A stretch of 64,000 nucleotides of DNA from Muribaculaceae bacterium. GTDB taxonomy: Bacteria > Bacteroidota > Bacteroidia > Bacteroidales > Muribaculaceae. The notes below the pieces were generated by a model. That model ran no database searches, had not been told where the DNA came from, and was given only the letters and a program-made list of their open reading frames with translations. Made by a program: the position numbers and the translations under genes. Positions 7,104-15,785 of this stretch are shown one piece after another. Each line of letters begins with the position of its first letter. Position 1 is the first letter of the stretch. The stretch spans positions 1 through 64,000 of the forward strand of contig VSPE01000005.1 in the NCBI GenBank assembly GCA_009775225.1. Reading direction: 5' to 3'.

Positions 7104-7391
7104 CGGGGGAAAATATTCCCCCGAACCCCCTTTGCGCCTGATAAACCGCTGTCTTTCAGGCTTGCAACGATTTTAACCTCCTAAAAATCCGTGGGATTTT
7201 GTAGAGCCGCCGAAAACGGCACGGTTAAACCGTTGTGTGGCACCTCCTTACCGGCGAAATGATACGGGACCCGATTTCATCCCCATACCATCGCGCCGGG
7301 ATGTGCCTTTTCAGAGCGCAGACAACGGGACCCGACGGCACAGCCGCCCGTTATCTGCGCTCCACACCCCTAAAACTCCGTCTTTTAGGGG
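7104..7391. other. Cluster of strong inverted repeats before the tape measure gene
   Basis: Successive stems are 7104-7111/7116-7123 (8 bp, loop 4), 7136-7141/7156-7161 (6 bp), 7184-7190/7194-7200 (7 bp, loop 3), 7221-7226/7228-7233 (6 bp), 7314-7329/7347-7362 (16 bp, one mismatch) and 7367-7375/7383-7391 (9 bp, loop 7). ACGGGACCCGA occurs twice, at 7264 and 7325. Such density is not expected by chance and suggests a structured RNA or a protein-binding region. Confidence 0.6.
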
Positions 7392-7406
7392 CAGAGAGGC
7401 AAGGTT

Positions 7407-7414
7407 TACATTTG
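7407..7414 (+). promoter_or_regulatory. Promoter -7 box of the tape measure gene
   Basis: TACATTTG matches TAnnTTTG and ends 19 bases before the ATG at 7434. It lies 15 bases after the last hairpin of the structured cluster. A -33 element is not clear. Confidence 0.5.
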
Positions 7415-7433
7415 CGCAATAAACTATTGAATT

Positions 7434-10400
7434 ATGGCTAATTACAATACTTCCGCAACTGTAACCCTCTCGGTCAACGGCAAGCAAGCCCAGCAGATGC
7501 TCAAACGCTTGCAGAACGAAGCCGCCACATTGGAGAAGAAAATCTCCAAAGCGGCGACCGCCGGGGATAAGGCCACAATGTCGAAGTTGCAAAAGGAATT
7601 ACGGCAGACCAACGGCCTCATCCAGCAGTTGCAGTCCTCGGCCAAAACCGCCGAACAGGTGCTTGCGCGAATGGACCGCGCCACTCCGCGCGAACTCAAC
7701 AAGACCCTCCGCACCCTGCAATCACAGCTTAACGGCATACAGCGCGGCACCCCCGCGTGGGATGCGCAGCTTGCCAAAATCAAGGCCGTTAAAGCCGAAA
7801 TCGCCAAAGTCAACGCGCAGATGGCTGTCGGACAGACCCGGTGGCAACGCTTCAACAACTGGCTCAACAACTGCCAGACGGCGATACTGGGCGTTGTCGC
7901 CGCAGTTACGGGGCTGGTGATGGCCGGGCGTAAGGCCGTCAACGCCTACGCCGATATGGACGAACAGATGGCCAACACCATCAAATACACCCGAATGACC
8001 GCCGCCGAGGTTGAAGAACTCAACGAGATCTTCAAAGGGATGGACACCCGACTGGCGCGTGAGCAGCTTAACCTTCTCGCACAGGAGGGCGGACGCCTCG
8101 GCTACAACACGGTTCAGTCTGTCAAGGAGTATGTCGAGGCGGCTTCCATTATCAATGTCGCGCTCGTAGACCTCGGCGAAGGTGCCACGCAGACCATCGC
8201 CAAACTCTCTAACATCTTCGGCATGGAACAGATGTACGGCGTCCGCGAGGCGATGCTGAAAGTCGGCTCGACCGTCAACCACCTCTCCCAGAACTGCACC
8301 GCCGCCAAGCCCTTCATAGTGGAGTTCGCGCAGCGTATGGCCGGCATCGGCTCGACCGCCAAAATGACTATCCCGGAGATTATGGCTTTCGCCGCCACGC
8401 TCGACGCTCACGGGCAGAAAGTGGAAATGTCGGCCACAGCCTTGCAGCGCACCATCATGGAGCTTTTCAAGAAGCCGGGCGAGATGGCGAGAAAGGTAGG
8501 ACTGGAAACCAATGCCTTCATCGAGACCCTCAACAAATCCACCACGCAGGGCGTGATGATGTTCCTCGAAGCCCTCGGCAGACTCGGCGAAGACCAGGCT
8601 CTCGCCGTCCTCTCTCCGCTTTTCCAGGACCTCGGCCTCGACGGTGCCCGCGTGTCCTCGGTTCTCTCCAATCTGTCGTCGCACCTCGACTTCCTCAAAT
8701 GGCAGTTGGGCGAGGCCAACCAGGCTTTCCGCGAGGGCACTTCGGCCTCCAACGAGTACGCCATCTTCAACAACACCGCACAGGCGAGCATCGACAAGGC
8801 GCGGAAGCGCGTGTCGGAGCTTGCCATCGAACTGGGCGAGAAGCTGTACCCGGTCATGCGCCATATCTACACATCGTCCTCGGTATTCCTCCGGGTGCTG
8901 AACGTCATCGTTACCTTCCTCATCAAATACCGCACGGCAATCTTAGGCATCTGTGCCGTGTTCGCCACCTACTACACCTACATAGGCGTTATGAAAGTGG
9001 CACACGCCGCCTACAACGTCGTGGTGAAGACGGCCACGGCCCTGCACAACGCCTGGCGCATAGCCGTGGTGCTCGGTCGTATCGCCGTTATCGCCTTCAC
9101 GCAGGGGATAGGCGCGGCCACCCATGCCTTCCGGCTCCTTACCGCCGCGATGTCGGCAAATCCCTTCGGGCTTATACTCGCAGCCGTAACCGCCCTTGTG
9201 CTCGTTGTCAAAGCGTTGTGCGACCGTACTTCCGAATATACGAAGAAACTGCGCGAGGCCGTAAACACCGCCGCCAATTTCTCAAAGGAACTGTCGAAGG
9301 AGCAGCGGCAACTCGATGAACTCTTTGGAAAACTCGAAGCCTGCAAGCGCGGCACGAAAGAATACAAGGAGGTCAAGGACACCATCATATCGCAGTACGG
9401 CAAATATCTTCGCGGCCTCATCAACGAGCGCGGAGAGATTACCAACCTCACCGCCGCCTACAACCGCCTTGCGGCGGCAGCGCGTATCGCCGCCAAAGAG
9501 CGGGCCATACAGGGCGCGAAAGACGCCGCGCAGGAAACCTTCGACGACGCTTTCAGCGGCCTTGCGAAGAAATTGCAGGAGCAGCTTGTCGCCTACGGCA
9601 AGTCCTACAAGGACGCCGTGCGCATCACAAACCGCGTCGTCATAGACTTGCAGACCACCGGCACTATCGGGCAGGATATTGTCGGCGAACTGCAAGGCAT
9701 CAAAGGCTCGTTACAAGACAAATGGGGATGGACGGCGCACCCTGTAAATGTCGTGAACGAAATGATAGGCACCCACGGCGAATACAACACCGCTATGGGG
9801 GAGATACGGCAGATAGAGCGCGACACCAATCCGTTAGCCGGATATTCGTCGGCGCAGCTTCAATCGCTCATAACCGACTTCGAGGGCAAAGAGGCGCAGG
9901 GGCAGGGAGGAACAATCATCGTCGGCATCAACGAGCCGAACCCCACAACGCGCCAACTGTCAGCCCCGGAACTGTCGCAGTTTCTCGACGAGGCGCGGGC
10001 CCGGCTGTCGCTGCTCGAATCCCCTTCGGCAGACCCGGTGCCCGGCAACCCGGATTTCTCCCTCGATGATTTCACTCCCTACGAATCGGAGAAAGACCGC
10101 AGGGCGCGTGAGGCGGAGGAACGCCGCAACACCATCAAGGCGCGGCGTGAGTTCAAGGAAAGCCTCAACGACGCAAAGGGTGAATGGGAGGCCGGTGCCG
10201 CGCAGAATGTCAGCGACTATTCGGCAGGGCTTAAATCGTGGACGGACTTTCTTATGAAGAAGCACGAGATTGAAATGAAGTATTTCACCGACCGCGAGGC
10301 GGTCTATACCCAGTTCAATCTCACCGAGGACGAGGACTACAAGGAAATTCTCAAAAGAAAGGCCGAGTATCAGGCCGAGTGGTTGCAGCGCAACGCCCGT

Positions 10401-11942
10401 ATGTCGGTCGAGGAAAGCCGCCGCAGCCAACAGGCCGAGGAAACACAGGCGCGCATGGACGCGGCCACGCCCGGAAACGCGCTCTACGGAAACGAGGAAG
10501 CCTTGCAGCAGCGGCTTTTCGAGATTAAGATGAAATACCTCGCCCGGATGCGCGACGCTTACACCAAAGACAGCGAGGAATACCACAGCTATGTCGTGCA
10601 GATTGAACAGGCAGAGGACGCGGAGCGGCTGCGCCGTCAGCAGCTTCTTGCCGGACGCATCACCGAGTGGCGCAAGCAGTATGAATACCGCGAGGCCGGG
10701 GAGCGTATGCGTCTGGAGGAAGACCTTTTGCTCGAAGCATACGACAAGGAACTTATCTCTTACGGGGATTTCCTTGCCGCGCAGCGCGACCTCCGCAAGA
10801 AGTATGCCGACCAATATCTGCCCGATAACGCCAAACCCTCGCAGGGATCGGCGGGGCAGATGGCCGCCGCAAAGAGGCGCGAACTCGATATTGTGGCCTC
10901 GCTCGAAGCGCAGGGCGTTATCTCACACGAACAGGCCGAGGCGGCAAAAGACCGCATCAACCGCGCTTACGAGAAGAAAGCCATCGAGGGAGTACGCCGC
11001 TTCGGCTCGACGCAGACAAACCAGTTGCTCGACATCTACGAGGCATGGAAGAACTTTTTTGACTCCACCGAGGAAGACGGCGGCAACTGGGCGACGCGCC
11101 TTGCCGCACTCGCCTCGTCGGTCTTTGCCGTGATGACTGCCGGGATGCAGCAGTATTCGGAGTATGTAAGGGCGTGTGCCGACCTCGAAACGGCAAAGGC
11201 CGAGAAGAAGTACGACCGTGAGATTGAACTGGCAGAGGGCAATTCCTACCGCGTCAAGAAAGCGGAGAAGCAGAAGGAGAAGGAGCTTGCCAAAATCAAG
11301 AAGGAGGCCAACCGCAAGATGTTCGTAATGCAGGTTATTCAGGCCGTGGCGCAGACCGCCACCAACGCCCTCAACGCCTACGGCTCGGCCGCCGCCGTGC
11401 CTGTAATCGGCTACATCCTGGCGCCCATCGCGGCGGCTATGGCCGTCGCAGCCGGTGCCATACAGATTGCCACCATCAAGAAGCAGCAACAGGCTTCGGA
11501 GGCGCAGGGCTATCAGTCGGGAGGTTTTACCCCGGAGGGCAGACCCGATGAAGTGGCCGGAGTTGTTCACAAAGGGGAATGGGTCGCCTCGCAGCGACTT
11601 GTCAGCAATCCCCGAACCCGCCCGTTGTTGGAGGCTCTGGACTATGCGCAGCGAAACAACACAATCGGCTCCATCACCGCCGCCGATGTGTCGCGCACGA
11701 TTACGGCTCCCGCCGTCCTTGCCGCGCAGCAGCCCGCAGCCCCAACCATAGTGAACAACACCTACAACACCGCCCCGGCGCAGTCGGACGAAAGGCTGTA
11801 CGCCACCCTCGACCGCCTCGATGAAAGGCTCAACGAGCCGTTTGTAACCGTGAACACCGTTGCCGGCGATTACGGCATACAACGCGCCCAGGAGGAATAC
11901 GATAGACTTATACGCAACAAATCTCCCAAGACTAAGCACTAA
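7434..11942 (+). CDS. Phage tail tape measure protein
   Basis: This 1502-residue protein has the order expected of a siphovirus tape measure: an N-terminal coiled coil (about 1-140), a TP901-type core (about 160-430, with DMDEQMANTIKYTRM and LAQEGGRLGYNTV), hydrophobic segments near 149-168, 498-520 and 1320-1345, and long charged helices (about 860-1300). The C-terminal SGGFTPEGRPDEVAGVVHKGEW segment is typical of the end of this family. It sets tail length and is injected with the DNA. At the usual 0.15 nm per residue the tail would be roughly 225 nm. Its own promoter lies just upstream. Confidence 0.92.
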   Translation: MANYNTSATVTLSVNGKQAQQMLKRLQNEAATLEKKISKAATAGDKATMSKLQKELRQTNGLIQQLQSSAKTAEQVLARMDRATPRELNKTLRTLQSQLNGIQRGTPAWDAQLAKIKAVKAEIAKVNAQMAVGQTRWQRFNNWLNNCQTAILGVVAAVTGLVMAGRKAVNAYADMDEQMANTIKYTRMTAAEVEELNEIFKGMDTRLAREQLNLLAQEGGRLGYNTVQSVKEYVEAASIINVALVDLGEGATQTIAKLSNIFGMEQMYGVREAMLKVGSTVNHLSQNCTAAKPFIVEFAQRMAGIGSTAKMTIPEIMAFAATLDAHGQKVEMSATALQRTIMELFKKPGEMARKVGLETNAFIETLNKSTTQGVMMFLEALGRLGEDQALAVLSPLFQDLGLDGARVSSVLSNLSSHLDFLKWQLGEANQAFREGTSASNEYAIFNNTAQASIDKARKRVSELAIELGEKLYPVMRHIYTSSSVFLRVLNVIVTFLIKYRTAILGICAVFATYYTYIGVMKVAHAAYNVVVKTATALHNAWRIAVVLGRIAVIAFTQGIGAATHAFRLLTAAMSANPFGLILAAVTALVLVVKALCDRTSEYTKKLREAVNTAANFSKELSKEQRQLDELFGKLEACKRGTKEYKEVKDTIISQYGKYLRGLINERGEITNLTAAYNRLAAAARIAAKERAIQGAKDAAQETFDDAFSGLAKKLQEQLVAYGKSYKDAVRITNRVVIDLQTTGTIGQDIVGELQGIKGSLQDKWGWTAHPVNVVNEMIGTHGEYNTAMGEIRQIERDTNPLAGYSSAQLQSLITDFEGKEAQGQGGTIIVGINEPNPTTRQLSAPELSQFLDEARARLSLLESPSADPVPGNPDFSLDDFTPYESEKDRRAREAEERRNTIKARREFKESLNDAKGEWEAGAAQNVSDYSAGLKSWTDFLMKKHEIEMKYFTDREAVYTQFNLTEDEDYKEILKRKAEYQAEWLQRNARMSVEESRRSQQAEETQARMDAATPGNALYGNEEALQQRLFEIKMKYLARMRDAYTKDSEEYHSYVVQIEQAEDAERLRRQQLLAGRITEWRKQYEYREAGERMRLEEDLLLEAYDKELISYGDFLAAQRDLRKKYADQYLPDNAKPSQGSAGQMAAAKRRELDIVASLEAQGVISHEQAEAAKDRINRAYEKKAIEGVRRFGSTQTNQLLDIYEAWKNFFDSTEEDGGNWATRLAALASSVFAVMTAGMQQYSEYVRACADLETAKAEKKYDREIELAEGNSYRVKKAEKQKEKELAKIKKEANRKMFVMQVIQAVAQTATNALNAYGSAAAVPVIGYILAPIAAAMAVAAGAIQIATIKKQQQASEAQGYQSGGFTPEGRPDEVAGVVHKGEWVASQRLVSNPRTRPLLEALDYAQRNNTIGSITAADVSRTITAPAVLAAQQPAAPTIVNNTYNTAPAQSDERLYATLDRLDERLNEPFVTVNTVAGDYGIQRAQEEYDRLIRNKSPKTKH

Positions 11943-11958
11943 TCTCACAGATTTATGC

Positions 11959-11966
11959 TAACTTTG
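11959..11966 (+). promoter_or_regulatory. Promoter -7 box of the lipoprotein cargo gene
   Basis: TAACTTTG is a perfect TAnnTTTG box located 17 bases after the tape measure stop codon. The predicted transcript start near 11972 favours the ATG at 11996 for the next gene. The same eight bases occur before the two other complete cargo genes. Confidence 0.62.
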
Positions 11967-11995
11967 TGCTGATGAATGGCATTGCAAAATATTGT

Positions 11996-12481
11996 ATGAA
12001 GTATATCCTGATATTTGGCGTATTAGGATGGCTTCTTATTGCTACCAACTGCAAAAATAACTCCACGCAATATAAAACTTCCGAGAAAACTTTTGCAACA
12101 TATCTCTCTGCGGTTGATTATCGGCTGGAGGGCAAAGTCATATCCAAGAAATTGCTAAAAGATTTCTTTGGGGATTGGCCAGACATATATTTAGTAGAAG
12201 TTCAAGTTTTATCTTTTGAGTTGAGGAAAAACAACCTATCTTCCGATTCCCCATTTTTCGGGGTCTATGATTCGATTGCAAATCGGGTCTATTTTATATC
12301 GCCTATGCACGACCCTTTATATAAGCATGATGATTTGCTTGAAATATCAGTTGACACCGAATATAAACGTATTTTAGGTAGCAATGGCTTACAACAAGGT
12401 CTAATTATTTCAAAAGCAGAAGATTGTGATTTGTGGGAAGCTCTTTTAGAGAAAGAAAATCACAATACAATTCGATTTTGA
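11996..12481 (+). CDS. AT-rich putative lipoprotein orphan
   Basis: This 161-residue protein starts with a hydrophobic signal ending in LLIATNC, consistent with lipidation at Cys19, though Asn before the cysteine is atypical. The mature part is mixed alpha/beta by composition, with no recognised domain. An in-frame ATG at 11972 also exists, but 11996 gives a cleaner signal peptide and a normal leader behind the promoter. The AT-rich gene sits between tape measure and tail hub genes, which are normally adjacent, and so looks inserted. An envelope role such as blocking phage entry is possible but unproven. Confidence 0.7.
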   Translation: MKYILIFGVLGWLLIATNCKNNSTQYKTSEKTFATYLSAVDYRLEGKVISKKLLKDFFGDWPDIYLVEVQVLSFELRKNNLSSDSPFFGVYDSIANRVYFISPMHDPLYKHDDLLEISVDTEYKRILGSNGLQQGLIISKAEDCDLWEALLEKENHNTIRF

Positions 12482-12504
12482 TTGTCTTTTTCTCATTTTT
12501 CTGC

Positions 12505-12533
12505 AACTTGTACTTTCGTGGAAAATACAAGTT
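12505..12533 (+). promoter_or_regulatory. Phage promoter with dyad around the -7 box
   Basis: TACTTTCG (12511-12518), the same variant box as at 172-179, is embedded in a perfect inverted repeat AACTTGTA (12505-12512) / TACAAGTT (12526-12533). The ATG of the tail hub gene follows at 12534. The shared box and dyad arrangement suggest common regulation of two tail operons. Confidence 0.45.
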
Positions 12534-14339
12534 ATGGAAATTAAAATCAACGGCCATAATGCAGTCCTCAAATCCGGCACCTCATTTGAGTATGTCGCCG
12601 AAAACCGCCTCTTTTCGGGGAGCGACGGCTATACTTTGAGTATCACCTTTCCGCTCAAAGACTGCCCGGAGAACATCGCCATCTTCGGCAACATCAACCG
12701 CGCCGATGTAATTGCCCGAAAGGTGATTTTCGAGTGCGAGATACGCCACGGCAAGTTTTTCAAGTTCGGCTCTATCACAGTCAACGAGATAAATGCCTCC
12801 GAGGTCAAATGCCAGTTTCTTGAAGGCCGCTCGGAGCGCAATTTCTCGCAGACCTTCGACGATATATATATAAATGAACTCGACCTCGGTTCCTGGCCGT
12901 CGGGCAAATCAACTCCGGCACAGGCGTGGTGGCCGGGCAACTCGTCGAGGCCGGAGGCCGTGGCCCTGCCGTGGGTTAACGACTATTCGGGCAATATCCA
13001 AAACCTCGCCGAGTATGTCATTGACAACGCCAACCAAAACCGGGGGCACCACGAATGGCACCCGGACACATGGGGGCTGTCGTGGCAGCCTTACCTCATT
13101 ACCATTGTGGCGCGTATCTGCGAGGCCGTGGGCTACTCGTGCGACCTCTCCGAGTGGGAGCAGTCGGAGGAACACCGCTACCTCCTTGTGTGCAACACGC
13201 TTCCGGCGGCATGGTACACGCCGCAGTATGCCCGCGCCCTGCCGCATTGGACTGTCGCGGAGTTTTTCGAGAAGCTGGAACTTTTTCTTAACGCGGAGTT
13301 TGAAATCAACCACCGCGCCAAGAGTGTAGACTTCGCCTTTACCCAGTCTGTCCTCAAAGCCTCCGGCACGGTGCAGCTGCGCAATGTCGTCGACGAGCAC
13401 AGTACGGAGGTATCGGTCGAGGACGCACGGTGCGAATATCAGGAAGCGAAGAATCTTGTCTATAAGGAATGCGACCACGCCGTATGGAAATACTACTCAT
13501 GCGACTGGTTCATCAAGGCGTGGAAAGACCGCGCCGTTGTCTATAATACCATGTCGGAGCTGCTTGCGGCCAACAGAGGATGGCGCACATGGGATGGGCA
13601 GCACCACCGCAACAGTCAGATTGACCGCCTCCTGTATGCCAAAGACGCGGACGCTTACTTTGTTATCCGCGCCGTCAGCCGCGCAGGGGAGTTGGTCGTG
13701 AGAGCCGGACGCGCATATATCAAATTCACCTACAAATGTGTGTTGCAGCCCGTGAATCTTTTCGGAGGCCGAATAGTCGACGAATCCGAGAACGCCGACC
13801 AAATCGAGATAGAGTTTGTTCCGGCGCGCATCGACTACACAGAGGAAAAATACGGCAAAGTCTTGTTCCTTTCCTTCTCCGGCTACGACGAGGACAACGC
13901 CGAGGGGGAGGACGAGAGCAACTATCCCTTCATGCAGACCCACCCCATACAGAGCCTCGAAGCAGGGGAGAAAGAGAAGAAAGCCGAGTATTACGACCGC
14001 GTATATGTCGGCTTTTGGGATGGCTCGCAAAACCACGGCTCAAAGCTGCCCTCGCCGTGGACGGAGGATATTCTTATCGCCGACGACTGGAGCAACTTCA
14101 ACTACCTCCATTTCAATATGCGTCTCAACAACGGCGCGTTGAACTCCCGGCGAATAGTCCACCGCATCGACCCGAAGAAGAAAACAACCTTTAAGTTCAT
14201 CGCCGACAACATCCCCGACGTCCGCGCCGTGTTCAACATCCACGGCAAGAACTATATCTGCGAAAAAATAACCGCGACCTTCACCGAGCAGGGAATGTCG
14301 CAGTTACTCAAAGGCGTTTTCTACCCAATCGCCGAGTAA
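12534..14339 (+). CDS. Putative tail hub / distal tail protein
   Basis: This 601-residue protein is encoded next after the tape measure among phage genes, the place where distal tail or hub proteins are found. The N-terminal half (1-130) is beta-rich with a Y-T-L-S-I-T-F-P pattern. The middle is rich in Trp and aromatic residues, and the C-terminus (about 520-600) is again beta-rich. There is no signal peptide or membrane segment. I recognise no Pfam motif, so the role rests on position, size and composition. A carbohydrate-contacting function is possible. Confidence 0.6.
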   Translation: MEIKINGHNAVLKSGTSFEYVAENRLFSGSDGYTLSITFPLKDCPENIAIFGNINRADVIARKVIFECEIRHGKFFKFGSITVNEINASEVKCQFLEGRSERNFSQTFDDIYINELDLGSWPSGKSTPAQAWWPGNSSRPEAVALPWVNDYSGNIQNLAEYVIDNANQNRGHHEWHPDTWGLSWQPYLITIVARICEAVGYSCDLSEWEQSEEHRYLLVCNTLPAAWYTPQYARALPHWTVAEFFEKLELFLNAEFEINHRAKSVDFAFTQSVLKASGTVQLRNVVDEHSTEVSVEDARCEYQEAKNLVYKECDHAVWKYYSCDWFIKAWKDRAVVYNTMSELLAANRGWRTWDGQHHRNSQIDRLLYAKDADAYFVIRAVSRAGELVVRAGRAYIKFTYKCVLQPVNLFGGRIVDESENADQIEIEFVPARIDYTEEKYGKVLFLSFSGYDEDNAEGEDESNYPFMQTHPIQSLEAGEKEKKAEYYDRVYVGFWDGSQNHGSKLPSPWTEDILIADDWSNFNYLHFNMRLNNGALNSRRIVHRIDPKKKTTFKFIADNIPDVRAVFNIHGKNYICEKITATFTEQGMSQLLKGVFYPIAE

Positions 14340-14342
14340 GGC

Positions 14343-15620
14343 TTATGCAGCCTCGGCATCTACATTTTTGCGTGGGCGACCGCGCTTCTTTGCCGGAGCA
14401 GCCGGTTTTCGCCAGTCTTTGCCGTAGAGAACCCAGTCGAGAACTTTTCTGTTGGCCTCGTCCACTTTCTTGTCATTACGGTGGATGTAGATGGCCGTCG
14501 TCGGGTTAGTGTCGCTGCCGTGGCCGAGAGCCTGCGAAATTACAGCGTCGGGTATATCCAGTTCAGCCGCTATCGTGGCCCAGGAGTGGCGCGCCCAGTA
14601 GGTAGTCAGTTCTGTAAGACCGAGCTTATCCTTTACCGACCGAAGCCCTTTGCACAGGTTGTTGTAGAAGTGTCGGTAGTTTACGCAGCCGTCGAGGTAG
14701 TTCAGCAGATGCTTCTCGCCGCTGTACTTATCTATAAGAGCGAGGGCTTCCGGCTCTACCTTGATTGAATAAGGGCGGTGGGTTTTGGCACGAATGTAGT
14801 TAACACGCCCACCCACCATCTTGTCGAGGTTGCAGAGGTCTACCACGTTTATACCGATGAGCATAAACGTGAGCGCGAAGAAGTCGCGGTACTTTTCCTC
14901 CCATTCCTCAAGACCTTGTGCAGTGAATATTCTGCGCAGGGTAGCCACATCGAAGTCGCGCTTGCGCGTGGCCTCGCTTTTTATCTTGAAGCGTCGAAAG
15001 GCGTAGGTTGTCGTTATCTCGTTGTCGATGGCATAGTTTACCACCGTGCGTATGTTGCGCATATGAATGGCTATCGAGTTGGCTTTGCACGTGCACGCCA
15101 TGAAGTCCTCGAAGCCTTCGAGCCACGAAATTTTTATGTCCTCGAACTTCACTTTGGCAAGTGATTTCTCACCGAGCCACGCCACAAGGCGGCTCCGGGT
15201 AGCCTCATAGATGGCTTTTGTGCGCCCCTGCTTGCGCTCCGTGAAGCGGTCGAACCACTTCAAAAATGTGTTGGGGTCTTCTTTCGGCTTATTCTCGATT
15301 GCGTCTTCAGGCGTGAGCTTCGCTACCACATAATCACGAATCTCTAATGCTGTCATCCCGGCCAATCTGCCTTCATCGTCCAGTTTGAGAATTATTGTGT
15401 CAACCTCAACCTTTTTTCGAGAGATTGCATTGTTGTAGAGCATTTCTTGGGGGTGCTTCACAACTTTTTCGGCTTTTGCATCCCATTGGTCGGACGCGAG
15501 GTAAATACCAAGCGGCAATGCGGCCGTTTTTCTGTTTTTACAGATGTTGATGCGAAGCGGATTAGTTTCATTGGTGACTGCCGCTTTGCGGGTGTCGAGG
15601 TAAAATTTTGTTCTTACCAT
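14343..15620 (-). CDS. int: Tyrosine integrase with C-terminal AT-hook
   Basis: This 425-residue site-specific recombinase of the Bacteroidales phage/CTn type integrates the element. It has an N-terminal arm-binding part (about 1-100), a SAM-like core-binding domain (about 115-210) and a catalytic domain (about 225-395). Visible are RAKT with the catalytic Lys, ARHSWAT with Arg, LGHGSD with His, and AIYIH with Tyr. The first catalytic Arg is not evident (IGINVVDLCNL), as in CTnDOT-type enzymes. Residues 413-418 (RGRPRK) are an AT-hook. The frame opens at 15719, but the ATG at 15620 starts the normal MVRTKFYLDTRK sequence. It points away from the adjacent tRNA attachment site. Confidence 0.92.
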   Translation of the reverse strand: MVRTKFYLDTRKAAVTNETNPLRINICKNRKTAALPLGIYLASDQWDAKAEKVVKHPQEMLYNNAISRKKVEVDTIILKLDDEGRLAGMTALEIRDYVVAKLTPEDAIENKPKEDPNTFLKWFDRFTERKQGRTKAIYEATRSRLVAWLGEKSLAKVKFEDIKISWLEGFEDFMACTCKANSIAIHMRNIRTVVNYAIDNEITTTYAFRRFKIKSEATRKRDFDVATLRRIFTAQGLEEWEEKYRDFFALTFMLIGINVVDLCNLDKMVGGRVNYIRAKTHRPYSIKVEPEALALIDKYSGEKHLLNYLDGCVNYRHFYNNLCKGLRSVKDKLGLTELTTYWARHSWATIAAELDIPDAVISQALGHGSDTNPTTAIYIHRNDKKVDEANRKVLDWVLYGKDWRKPAAPAKKRGRPRKNVDAEAA

Positions 15621-15662
15621 AGGGCTTAAATCTCGCCCATGCTTGAATTTCGGGAGTCTTTG

Positions 15663-15721
15663 AATGTTTGCGAAGCCGTCGCAAACATTTCGCAAACATT
15701 TCTCGGCAAACTTCCGCAAAC
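15663..15721. repeat. Five GCAAAC motifs upstream of the integrase: candidate arm-type sites
   Basis: CGCAAACATT occurs at 15680-15689 and 15691-15700, and inverted at 15663-15672. Shorter GCAAAC copies lie at 15706-15711 and 15716-15721. They lie between the integrase start and the tRNA attachment site, where integrase arm-type or excisionase sites are expected. Confidence 0.5.
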
Positions 15722-15785
15722 TCCGTCCATTTTCGGCATTGGAGGGCTTTTTTTTAAGCTACCTAAGGAGCCATTCTGCTAAGAA

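Larger units (their letters stand above)
5605..7433. other. 1.8-kb gap without a credible gene
   Basis: All frames here are broken into pieces of about 60-157 codons on both strands, and their translations are Arg/Pro/His-rich strings with no family resemblance and no consistent frame. The stretch is GC-rich like the phage genes. Phrases such as GCCACGGCTTC (5868 and 6286 regions) and TTGGCCCCGG (5780 and 6632 regions) recur. The first 1.5 kb has only modest hairpins (for example 5901-5908 with 5933-5940), whereas 7104-7391 is densely structured. It may be a decayed gene, a non-coding RNA locus or a packaging or replication region. Confidence 0.5.

Noticed and set aside
5601..7176. Open frames of 60-157 codons in the prophage gap (for example 5901-6374 and 6371-6721)
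   Set aside because: Translations are Arg/Pro/His-rich, overlap each other on both strands, have no family pattern and no promoter. They are expected by chance in GC-rich DNA.
7722..8864. Long minus-strand frame opposite the tape measure gene
   Set aside because: It is a shadow of the coding frame on the other strand; the plus-strand protein is clearly the real one.
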